This document shows positions 1 through 5,208 of a DNA stretch of 5,467 bases, piece after piece. The position numbers were made by a program, and so were the translations under genes. Each line of letters opens with the position of its first letter. The first letter of the stretch is position 1. Below the pieces are notes generated by a model. It ran no database searches, had not been told where the DNA came from, and saw nothing but the letters and a program-made list of their open reading frames with translations. This stretch comes from Terriglobales bacterium (GTDB taxonomy: Bacteria > Acidobacteriota > Terriglobia > Terriglobales > Acidobacteriaceae): contig JASHXK010000412.1 in the NCBI GenBank assembly GCA_030043575.1, positions 1 to 5,467 of the forward strand. Direction: 5' to 3'.

Positions 1-354
1 CCGACGTGGGTGAAGGTTGCGGTCGCTCTGGCGCTGGGATTGGGCACGATGATCGGGTGGAAGCGCATCGTCATCACCGTCGGCGAGAAGATCGGCAAGG
101 ACCACCTGACTTATGGCCAGGGCGCGGCCGCCGAGATTACGGCAATGGCCACGATCGGCGCGGCTGACTGGTTTGGATTGCCGGTGAGTACGACCCACGT
201 GCTGTCGTCGGGCGTGGCTGGAACAATGGCGGCCAACGGAACCGGCTTGCAATGGGCAACTGTGCGCAACCTGCTTATGGCGTGGCTGCTGACGCTGCCG
301 GTGTCGATCATGCTGTCCGGAACGTTGTTCTGGGCGTTTGTGAAGATGTCGTAG
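1..354 (+). CDS. pit: PitA-type inorganic phosphate transporter, C-terminal part (5' end outside the window)
   Basis: This is the last 117 codons of a low-affinity phosphate permease (PiT family), which moves phosphate, as neutral metal-phosphate in E. coli PitA, across the inner membrane with the proton gradient. The reading frame is open from base 1, so the start lies upstream; the GTG at position 10 is internal. Seen directly: the GTMIGWKRI stretch followed by a GEKIGK loop, then a hydrophobic helix, the family hallmark PVSTTHVLSS, and a final hydrophobic segment (about MAWLLTLPVSIMLSGTLFWAF) ending four residues before TAG. This matches the C-terminal repeat half of PitA-like proteins as I remember them. 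The N-terminal repeat with the other conserved substrate-site motif is not in view, so intactness cannot be judged. A strong hairpin begins 26 bp after the stop. PitA-type rather than sodium-coupled Pho-4 eukaryotic type is favoured by the GWKR and VGEKIGK residues. Confidence 0.93.
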   Translation, partial: PTWVKVAVALALGLGTMIGWKRIVITVGEKIGKDHLTYGQGAAAEITAMATIGAADWFGLPVSTTHVLSSGVAGTMAANGTGLQWATVRNLLMAWLLTLPVSIMLSGTLFWAFVKMS

Positions 355-380
355 GATTTCGGAATTTTCGCGATATAGCA

Positions 381-414
381 AAAGGCCGTCAGCGCGGGTG
401 TGCTGGCGGCCTTT
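381..414. terminator. Probable bidirectional rho-independent terminator between convergent genes
   Basis: A 13-bp stem (381-393 with 402-414, one G-T wobble at 389/406) closes an 8-base loop. The stem starts AAAGGCCG and returns as CGGCCTTT. Read on the plus strand it follows the phosphate transporter stop by 26 bp; read on the minus strand it follows the TAA of the Asp-box gene by about 45 bp. The T tracts are short (TTT on plus, TTTT then GCTATAT on minus), so termination is likely but not textbook. Its place between two convergent genes supports a shared terminator. Confidence 0.75.
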
Positions 415-459
415 GCATTCGTGTGACCGCCGGCAAAAGAACCGGTGGCCAGCGTTCTT

Positions 460-1998
460 TTAGTCCCGCTCGCGCGGAGGAGCCTGCTGCCCGCTGCGGT
501 TCGGCGGCAGGTTGTCGACGTCGCCGCTCGTTCTGATGCGCTGCGACTTGATGCCGGGAATTGGTTTCTCACCCGCGGAGCTCATCAGCGGCTCATCCAG
601 ATCTTCTGGCGTGTAGCCGTTGGTTGAAGAGTACACGGCCTCCTGGAACAAGCCATTGGTCGGCGCAAAGGCCCACGGATAAATCGGGAACGCCCTGCCT
701 CCGGCGGGAAACACCGTAGCCACGTAATCGGCGACCATGCAGCCGGAGAAGGTGTTGGGCAGCCAGCCGCCGTCCCCGCAGGGGTCGACCTGCATCGAAG
801 CGGAAAGTTGACGACCGGCCGTCCAGGTTTGCCCGCCATCGCTGGACAAGGTGAATCCGGCATACAGTTGACAACTATTGCCGCAGTTGGAAACCGGATA
901 GTAGTAATAGGTCATGCCCATGTGGGCGCTGCTTCCGGAGGTGCTGATGTCAATGCCCATGCCGAGGATGAACTGATCCACGCCGCTGCCAATGGGATAG
1001 GTGGGAATGCGCACCTTGGGCGTCCAGTGAACGCCGTCGGTGGAACTGCTGTAGGCGATGTCGTTCGCGGAGCAGTCGGTTTCATAGCTGCAGTCGGACC
1101 AGGAGGCGTAAACCGTACCGGCGCCATCAATCGCCGCCGAAGGCAGATCGGCGCTGCGAATACCTCCATCCTCGTTATGGCTGGGAGCTTGGGCGATCTG
1201 GATCGACGCGGTCCAGCTTTGCCCGCCATTGGTGGAGACGAAGGCCGAATTTCCGCCAATAAAGTCGCCGAAGGGAACCACCACGGTTCCGTTGGGCTGC
1301 ACCACAGGATTGCCGCCGATGCCGTAGTCCATGCCTTGGGTAGTCTGTGGCGCGCTCCAAGTCTGCCCGCCATCGCTGGACGTGCTCATGTAGAGCAGGT
1401 CCCCCAAGTCAGGGTTGTCCCACTCCATATAGCAGTTGCCATAGTAGGGACTGGTAGACGTGCTGTCGCAGGCAATCCACTCCTTATCGGCGTCCTGGTT
1501 TTGAATGACATAAACGGGATTATTCCAGTGGATGCCATCGCTGGAGGAGCTGACCGCGACAGTATCGTATTCGTTGCCGATGGGCAAAGTGCTAATCAGC
1601 CACAGACCGTGTTTGGCGTCGTAAGCGACTTCTGCATCGCTGGCTGCGCTATTGGGTCCGCCGCCTGGACCGTATTGCGTCAAACCGGGAAGGCAACCGG
1701 TGGTCCAGGCAATTCCACTATTAAGCGAGGTTGCATAGCAGATGTCTGCACCGCCGCCGCTATAAATGCGTCCCATCTGGAAGGCAGTGACAATCACCGG
1801 TCCGCGGGCGAAAGCACCCGGCTCGACTATGGTCTGGTGCTGACTGGAGCCGTTGGTGAAGGTGTCGTAACTGAGTTCCCGAAATATGCTTTGGGCGTGG
1901 CCCGGGAGTGCGCATGTGGTGATTAGAATTAACGCGAGTACGAGGGTCAGAAGCGCGGCGCGAGTGCCGCGACCAGGGAACGATGGCGATGTTTTCAT
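460..1998 (-). CDS. Secreted BNR/Asp-box (sialidase-like) beta-propeller protein
   Basis: An exported protein of 512 residues with no identifiable catalytic function. Numbering is from the ATG at 1998. A basic N-terminus and a hydrophobic stretch (about 15-30) end in GHA-Q, a signal peptidase I type site near residue 35. Asp-box motifs (S-x-D-G-x-x-W) recur at about 152-158, 207-214, 255-262, 319-325 and 385-392, with a degenerate copy at 92-98, which is the pattern of a six-bladed sialidase-fold propeller. A DKEWIACD segment (about 171-178) resembles a conserved stretch of bacterial sialidase-like proteins. Ten mature cysteines fall into five close pairs. No FRIP arginine motif precedes the first Asp box, so real sialidase activity is doubtful. 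The last 45 residues are polar and probably disordered. The start at 1998 is preferred over the in-frame ATG at 2004: the GAAGGA site lies six bases from the former but abuts the latter. It shares strand, export and propeller architecture with the next gene upstream. Confidence 0.9.
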   Translation of the reverse strand: MKTSPSFPGRGTRAALLTLVLALILITTCALPGHAQSIFRELSYDTFTNGSSQHQTIVEPGAFARGPVIVTAFQMGRIYSGGGADICYATSLNSGIAWTTGCLPGLTQYGPGGGPNSAASDAEVAYDAKHGLWLISTLPIGNEYDTVAVSSSSDGIHWNNPVYVIQNQDADKEWIACDSTSTSPYYGNCYMEWDNPDLGDLLYMSTSSDGGQTWSAPQTTQGMDYGIGGNPVVQPNGTVVVPFGDFIGGNSAFVSTNGGQSWTASIQIAQAPSHNEDGGIRSADLPSAAIDGAGTVYASWSDCSYETDCSANDIAYSSSTDGVHWTPKVRIPTYPIGSGVDQFILGMGIDISTSGSSAHMGMTYYYYPVSNCGNSCQLYAGFTLSSDGGQTWTAGRQLSASMQVDPCGDGGWLPNTFSGCMVADYVATVFPAGGRAFPIYPWAFAPTNGLFQEAVYSSTNGYTPEDLDEPLMSSAGEKPIPGIKSQRIRTSGDVDNLPPNRSGQQAPPRERD

Positions 1999-2004
1999 CT
2001 GCAT

Positions 2005-2010
2005 TCCTTC
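2005..2010 (-). promoter_or_regulatory. Shine-Dalgarno site that decides the Asp-box gene start
   Basis: On the minus strand GAAGGA, preceded by more purines (GAAGAAGGA), lies directly before the first ATG (2004) but six bases before the second ATG (1998). Normal spacing therefore favours the second ATG and a protein two residues shorter. Confidence 0.6.
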
Positions 2011-2031
2011 TTCGAACGGTTTGAATTGGTG

Positions 2032-2051
2032 TCACTTGTGGGGGCAAGTGA
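2032..2051 (-). promoter_or_regulatory. 5'-UTR hairpin ahead of the Asp-box gene
   Basis: TCACTTG (2032-2038) and CAAGTGA (2045-2051) form a perfect 7-bp stem with a 6-base G-rich (plus) or C-rich (minus) loop. It lies about 20 bases upstream of the ribosome binding site and downstream of the candidate promoter, so it would be in the leader RNA. Read on the minus strand it is preceded, not followed, by a run of A, so it is not a terminator for this gene. A role in mRNA stability or translation is possible but only inferred. Confidence 0.35.
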
Positions 2052-2105
2052 TCTTTTTGCACTGGGGCAGGAGGAGGACGAGAACCAACCGCCGGAGCGA
2101 TCAAA

Positions 2106-2135
2106 ACTGTAAATCGAGAACGCGTCGGGTGTCAA
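2106..2135 (-). promoter_or_regulatory. Candidate sigma70 promoter for the Asp-box gene
   Basis: On the minus strand a perfect -35 hexamer TTGACA (2130-2135) is followed after 18 bases by TACAGT (2106-2111), which matches four of six bases of the -10 consensus. Transcription would begin near 2099, giving a leader of about 100 bases. A perfect -35 box just upstream of a gene in a non-coding stretch is the main support; the -10 box is only fair. Confidence 0.45.
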
Positions 2136-2407
2136 CGGAAACGATAGTAGATGCGGAGGCGGTGCCGTTTTTGAACATCGGCCGCTGCGCAGCGCACCGT
2201 CGTGCAGCACGCGGGCGGCGTACGCAAGATTCGCGTATAAGGGCGTGGGTGGAGACCAATAAGACCGGGCGTTTGGAGTGGGAGGATACGTGATCCCATT
2301 CCTCGCGCCGGTGCCGGGACAGGAGTTGCGATTCCGCCTGCGAAATAGAGCAGCCGAACCAGCCAAGTGACGACCGGTTCGATCAGCCCCACGCTTTTAC
2401 GCCAGCC

Positions 2408-4636
2408 TCACGGCGCGAAGTAACTGGAGATGTCCAGGATGAGATTGGTCCAGCCGGAAGCGTAGGCGTCGACTTCGCCGTCGCTGTTGCCGACGATCGC
2501 CATGTTCGACGTGATCTCTCCGTCAACGGCATTGAGGGTCGACACAAGCGGCATCGGATTGCCGTTAGCCCACAGCGTCAAATATCCCAACGATCCCGAG
2601 GGCACGACGGTCGCGTTGAAGACAAACTCCTGAGCTGAACTGGGAACTGCGCACGGGCTACCAGTGACGTTCACCGGCGGATTACGCTGGCCATCAAAGG
2701 TTCCTCCCGACGAGCGGGTGTCAATGACGCGACAAGGCGTAGCCGGATATAACGACAAGCCGCCGGAAGTGGGCGCCGCGAAGTAGCCATTGATGTCGAT
2801 GATCAGATCGGTGGTGTTGTAAGCGTAGGCGTCGATATCGCCGTCGAGCGCAGCCGGCACGATTGCGGCGTTGGCCACAATCGTCGCAGTCGGATTGTTG
2901 AGCGTCGAAACAGTGGGCTGCGGTTGGTTGCTGGGCCAAACGGTCAGATAGCCAAGTTGTTGTCCCGCGGGATTGGGTACAACCGTTACGTTAAACGAGT
3001 AGGCCTGGGGATCGGTTACGTTCTGCAAGCACGGGCTGGACAGAATGGGCAGATCCCGCAACTGCTGCGCTTCGAGCGCGGGCGGACCTAGTCCTTGCGG
3101 TTGGTTCGATCCCGCGCGCGTGTCAACTACGCGGCACGGCGCAAGTGGGAAGAACTCGAGCGTCTGGCTGGCCGCGGGCTGAAAGTAGCCGTTGATGTCG
3201 AGAATGACATCGGTTGTGTCAGTCACGTAGACGCTGACCGCGCCATCGACGCCGGCGGGAATGATCGTCGCATTGGCTTTGACGCGGCCGTCGGGAGAGT
3301 TCAGCGTCGAGATCAGCGGCTGTGTCAACCCAGTCGGCCACGCCGTCAGGTAGTTCAGGGCGCCGTGCGGAACAGCCGTGACGTTGAGGGAGTAGGCCGC
3401 CGCATTCGTAGGAATTGTGTCCCCGCAATTGGCCAGGTTGGGGCTACTCGGTATCGCCCAACTGCCTGAGCTATTGCCCTGCAGGGTTGGACCGCTGAAA
3501 GAATCGTCCTGGCGCGTATCTACCACGCGGCACGGAGCGACCGGAAAAAACTGCAATGGATCGGAAGCGGCGCCGGCGATAACCGACACGTTGTTGCCCA
3601 CGTTGTTGACGACATACACCTGGCGCAGCGGCGAATTGACCGCAACCGCTGTCGGATCGATGCCGACCAGAACCGAACTGGTCGAATCGTTGCTGCCGTC
3701 AACGATCGTGACCGAGCCGTCCCATACTGAGTTGCTGACGTAAGCCTTGTTGACGATGGGATCGACATCGATGCCTTTGGGAGAAGCTCCAGCAGCAATG
3801 GTGGTCGTGGCGAGCGTGGAGGTGTCGATGATCGTCACCGTGCCGTCGCCGTAGTTGGCCACGAAGGCTTGGTTGCGCATGGGGTTGAGCGCGAGGGCGA
3901 TGGGAGACAATCCCACGCCGACGCTGTTGACCGAATCGGTTGCCCCGTTAATCACGGAAACGCTGTCGGAGCCGGAGCTAACGACGAAAATCATGTTGCT
4001 GTATTGGTTGACAGCCACCGCGCACGGATGACTCCCCACTGCAACCGATGTCGTTGAGTCTGTCGCTCCATCGATGATCGTCACGCTATTGCTGCCGGTG
4101 TTGGCAACGTAGATCTTGTTGGTTGCCGGATTCACCGCCAGGGCAATCGGATTGTTTGCGGTGTTGACGGTCGCAATGCGGTTGTTGGTCGCTCCGTCGA
4201 TCACGGTCACGGTGTTGGCGTTGTAATTGGCGACGTAGATCTTGTTCGTGGCGGGGTTAACGGCAACGGCGAACGGGTAGTCCCCCACGGCGACAGTTGT
4301 GGTGCTGTCATTGGCCCCGTTGATCACGGTAACCGTGTTGCTGTTCCCGTTGCTGACGTAGATCTTATTGGTTGTGGAATTGATTGCGAGTGCGTTCGGC
4401 GCGGATCCTGTCGCGACTGTATTGGTGTTGTAGGTTATCCCATCGATGACCGTCACATTGTTACTGCCCTGGTTGACGACGTAGATCTTGTTAGTTGTCG
4501 GGTTGAGGGCGATAGCAACCGGGTCAGATCCGGCGGTAACCGTAGTGATCAACGTCTGCGCGACCGCTGGGAACGAGGCGAGGAAAAAAAGAATGGTGGT
4601 AGCAGGGAATCGCGCGTGACGGCATGTCGTGAACAT
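2408..4636 (-). CDS. Secreted protein: eight YVTN beta-propeller repeats plus three C-terminal PCRVVDTR modules
   Basis: An exported modular protein of 742 residues with unknown function. The signal peptide (1-26) has a basic start, the hydrophobic run ATTILFFLASFPAVA and an AVA-Q cleavage site. Residues about 29-357 hold eight repeats of 41-42 residues, each with a V-x-G-x-x-P-x-A-x-x-x-N strand, a motif like NKIYVAN (at 49, 90, 131, 173, 214, 255, 296, 338) and a VTVIDG-like end. This is the YVTN propeller pattern. Residues 361-485, 493-621 and 627-742 are three copies of a module running from FFPVAPCRVVDTR to DVILDINGYF. Each copy has one cysteine in PCR and another 27-35 residues later. 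The chain ends at YFAP with no sorting motif or membrane anchor. The ATG at 4636 was chosen because GAGGAGG lies eight bases upstream and a signal peptide starts there; an in-frame start at 4696 would add 20 residues before the signal. YVTN proteins are often surface or adhesion proteins, but no role is shown here. Confidence 0.93.
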   Translation of the reverse strand: MFTTCRHARFPATTILFFLASFPAVAQTLITTVTAGSDPVAIALNPTTNKIYVVNQGSNNVTVIDGITYNTNTVATGSAPNALAINSTTNKIYVSNGNSNTVTVINGANDSTTTVAVGDYPFAVAVNPATNKIYVANYNANTVTVIDGATNNRIATVNTANNPIALAVNPATNKIYVANTGSNSVTIIDGATDSTTSVAVGSHPCAVAVNQYSNMIFVVSSGSDSVSVINGATDSVNSVGVGLSPIALALNPMRNQAFVANYGDGTVTIIDTSTLATTTIAAGASPKGIDVDPIVNKAYVSNSVWDGSVTIVDGSNDSTSSVLVGIDPTAVAVNSPLRQVYVVNNVGNNVSVIAGAASDPLQFFPVAPCRVVDTRQDDSFSGPTLQGNSSGSWAIPSSPNLANCGDTIPTNAAAYSLNVTAVPHGALNYLTAWPTGLTQPLISTLNSPDGRVKANATIIPAGVDGAVSVYVTDTTDVILDINGYFQPAASQTLEFFPLAPCRVVDTRAGSNQPQGLGPPALEAQQLRDLPILSSPCLQNVTDPQAYSFNVTVVPNPAGQQLGYLTVWPSNQPQPTVSTLNNPTATIVANAAIVPAALDGDIDAYAYNTTDLIIDINGYFAAPTSGGLSLYPATPCRVIDTRSSGGTFDGQRNPPVNVTGSPCAVPSSAQEFVFNATVVPSGSLGYLTLWANGNPMPLVSTLNAVDGEITSNMAIVGNSDGEVDAYASGWTNLILDISSYFAP
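2411..3556 (-). repeat. Three tandem PCRVVDTR...DINGYF protein modules
   Basis: Coding repeats in the C-terminal half of the YVTN protein: module 1 at 3182-3556, module 2 at 2774-3160, module 3 at 2411-2758. Shared landmarks are an aromatic-P-x-x-PCRV-x-DTR start, a central F/L-N-V/A-T-x-VP strand, L-x-YLT-x-W, a STLN box, an N-x-x-I-V/I-P or similar strand, and an I-L-D-I-N-G-YF end. The third copy is the most diverged (NLILDISSYF). Copies are alike at protein level only, so the duplication is old. Confidence 0.85.
3566..4552 (-). repeat. Eight tandem YVTN propeller repeats (coding)
   Basis: Repeat starts are spaced 41 or 42 codons apart. The first four are the most regular (NKIYVVN, NKIYVSN, NKIYVAN, NKIYVAN), while later ones drift (NMIFVVS, NQAFVAN, NKAYVSN, RQVYVVN). 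All eight keep both the G-x-x-P-x-A strand and the V-x-V-I-D/N-G strand, so eight full units are present, against the seven blades usual for this fold. Confidence 0.85.
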
Positions 4637-4644
4637 CTCGACGA

Positions 4645-4651
4645 CCTCCTC
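4645..4651 (-). promoter_or_regulatory. Strong Shine-Dalgarno site of the YVTN gene
   Basis: On the minus strand GAGGAGG sits eight bases before the ATG at 4636. It fixes the start, since the longer in-frame start at 4696 has no comparable site and would put 20 polar residues in front of the signal peptide. Confidence 0.85.
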
Positions 4652-4748
4652 GCTGGCCAATGGCAACCGACGGCATGCCCAAGCAGGCGTGCGCATCTGG
4701 CCACGAGGCTGGAGATTTGTCGGGTCTTGGATTTACTGCCGGTGCGTT

Positions 4749-4777
4749 CTCGGCAGCCGAGGAGAGATTGCGCAATC
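4749..4777. repeat. Two adjacent small inverted repeats upstream of the YVTN gene
   Basis: CTCGGC-A-GCCGAG (4749-4761) is a perfect 6-bp inverted repeat around one base, and GATTGCGCAATC (4766-4777) is a perfect 12-bp palindrome four bases further on. They lie 113-141 bp upstream of the YVTN start codon. The spacing would suit operator sites or a structured leader. Chance cannot be excluded for sites this short. Confidence 0.4.
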
Positions 4778-4954
4778 GCCTCGCGAGCGCATCGTTTTGC
4801 CAATGGCGATGCGGCTTGGCCCTGACCTACCCTATTCGGAAGCGATCCTGTTCGACATTAGCGCAATTCGTTCCGTGGGGACAGTGACGTGGTGCGCAGA
4901 ATGGAAAGCGAGTTTCGGAACGGGAAATCGCCAGAGCCACGCGGGGCAAAGATT

Positions 4955-5133
4955 TTTTCACCACGGAGGCACGGAGAGCACGGAGGAAAGAAAGAAATAA
5001 AAGAAAAACCCAGGCAGGACAAAAGAGAAAGGCCAAGAACAATCAATCGTGGCAGTTTTATCTTCTTTCTGTTTTTTTGCTTCTTCCCTGGATGATCTTT
5101 TCCTCCGTGTTCTCCGTGCCTCCGTGGTGAAAA
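4955..5133. repeat. Large intergenic palindromic element (36-bp arms), probable dispersed repeat
   Basis: The arm at 4955-4990 pairs with 5098-5133 over 36 positions without a bulge: 34 are Watson-Crick matches and two are G-T wobbles (4978/5110 and 4990/5098). Each arm holds three CACGGAG (or CTCCGTG) heptamers. The 107-bp interior is not a clean stem but keeps the symmetry: 4984-5031 is almost all purine (6 pyrimidines in 48) and 5056-5104 almost all pyrimidine (8 purines in 49), so the whole 179 bp could fold as one imperfect hairpin with a loop near 5035-5055. Outside the arms GGCA (4945-4948) and TGCC (5134-5137) could add four pairs across a small bulge. No transposase or clear target duplication adjoins it. 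The arm sequence resembles an intergenic repeat I recall from several bacterial phyla; copy number here is unknown. Confidence 0.8.
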
Positions 5134-5198
5134 TGCCTGTCGACATGCCCGACTCGTCAGTTCCCCGCCCTCGCTGTAGCATTGGTGTGCACTTATAT

Positions 5199-5202
5199 GG
5201 AG
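5199..5202 (+). promoter_or_regulatory. Shine-Dalgarno site of pepD
   Basis: GGAG lies six bases before the ATG at 5209. An in-frame ATG at 5197 would add four residues but overlaps this site and has no good site of its own, so 5209 is the preferred start. Confidence 0.65.
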
Positions 5203-5208
5203 CGTGTT

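Larger units (their letters stand above)
2005..2407. other. Intergenic region of about 400 bp between the two propeller genes
   Basis: I find no convincing gene here. The open frames on both strands give arginine-, proline- and serine-rich translations with no family resemblance and no good ribosome binding site. The part nearer the Asp-box gene carries its candidate promoter, leader hairpin and ribosome binding site. The part nearer the YVTN gene stop has a weak 6-bp inverted repeat (CGAACC at 2355-2360 with GGTTCG at 2376-2381, 15-base loop) with no T run behind it, so no clear terminator separates the two tandem genes. The rest (about 2136-2350) shows nothing I can assign. Confidence 0.6.
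4637..5208. other. Divergent intergenic region between the YVTN gene and pepD
   Basis: No gene is supported in these 572 bp. Open frames here either extend the signal-peptide gene upstream without a ribosome binding site or run through the palindromic element. Contents in order: ribosome binding site of the YVTN gene, two small adjacent inverted repeats (4749-4777), an unremarkable stretch (4778-4940), the large palindrome (4955-5133), and a short pepD leader. Both genes must be promoted from here, but I see no sequence close enough to a sigma70 consensus on either strand to call. Confidence 0.65.

Noticed and set aside
1001..1010. A VRIP sequence in the Asp-box protein that recalls the sialidase FRIP motif
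   Set aside because: In true sialidases FRIP lies near the N-terminus before the first Asp box. Here it follows the fifth Asp box (about residues 329-332) and is most likely coincidence.
808..1926. A 372-codon open frame on the plus strand, opposite the Asp-box gene
   Set aside because: It is the antisense shadow of a real gene: its recurring PGLPAIAG-like peptides are simply the reverse complement of the DGGQTW Asp-box codons. The minus-strand frame has a signal peptide, family motifs and a ribosome binding site.
1886..2366. Overlapping open frames of 123 and 135 codons on opposite strands around the Asp-box gene start
   Set aside because: The translations are low-complexity, arginine- and serine-rich, lack ribosome binding sites, and overlap the promoter, the leader and the signal peptide codons.
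2132..2407. Continuation of the YVTN frame past its TGA, with a hydrophobic stretch (about EPVVTWLVRLLYFAGGIAT) that might be a membrane anchor reached by readthrough or lost by a nonsense mutation
   Set aside because: The third module already ends at YFAP just as the other two end at YFQP and YFAAP, so the TGA is at the natural end. The continuation soon becomes arginine- and proline-rich with no domain, and there is no recognised readthrough context.
4962..5126. Short regularly spaced repeats considered as a CRISPR array
   Set aside because: The repeats are 7 bases with spacers of one or two bases and appear in inverted orientation in the other arm, which does not fit CRISPR architecture. 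No cas gene is present.
5191..5199. TTATAT/TATATG just before pepD as a -10 box
   Set aside because: It would overlap the ribosome binding site and give an almost leaderless transcript, and no acceptable -35 box lies 16-18 bases upstream.
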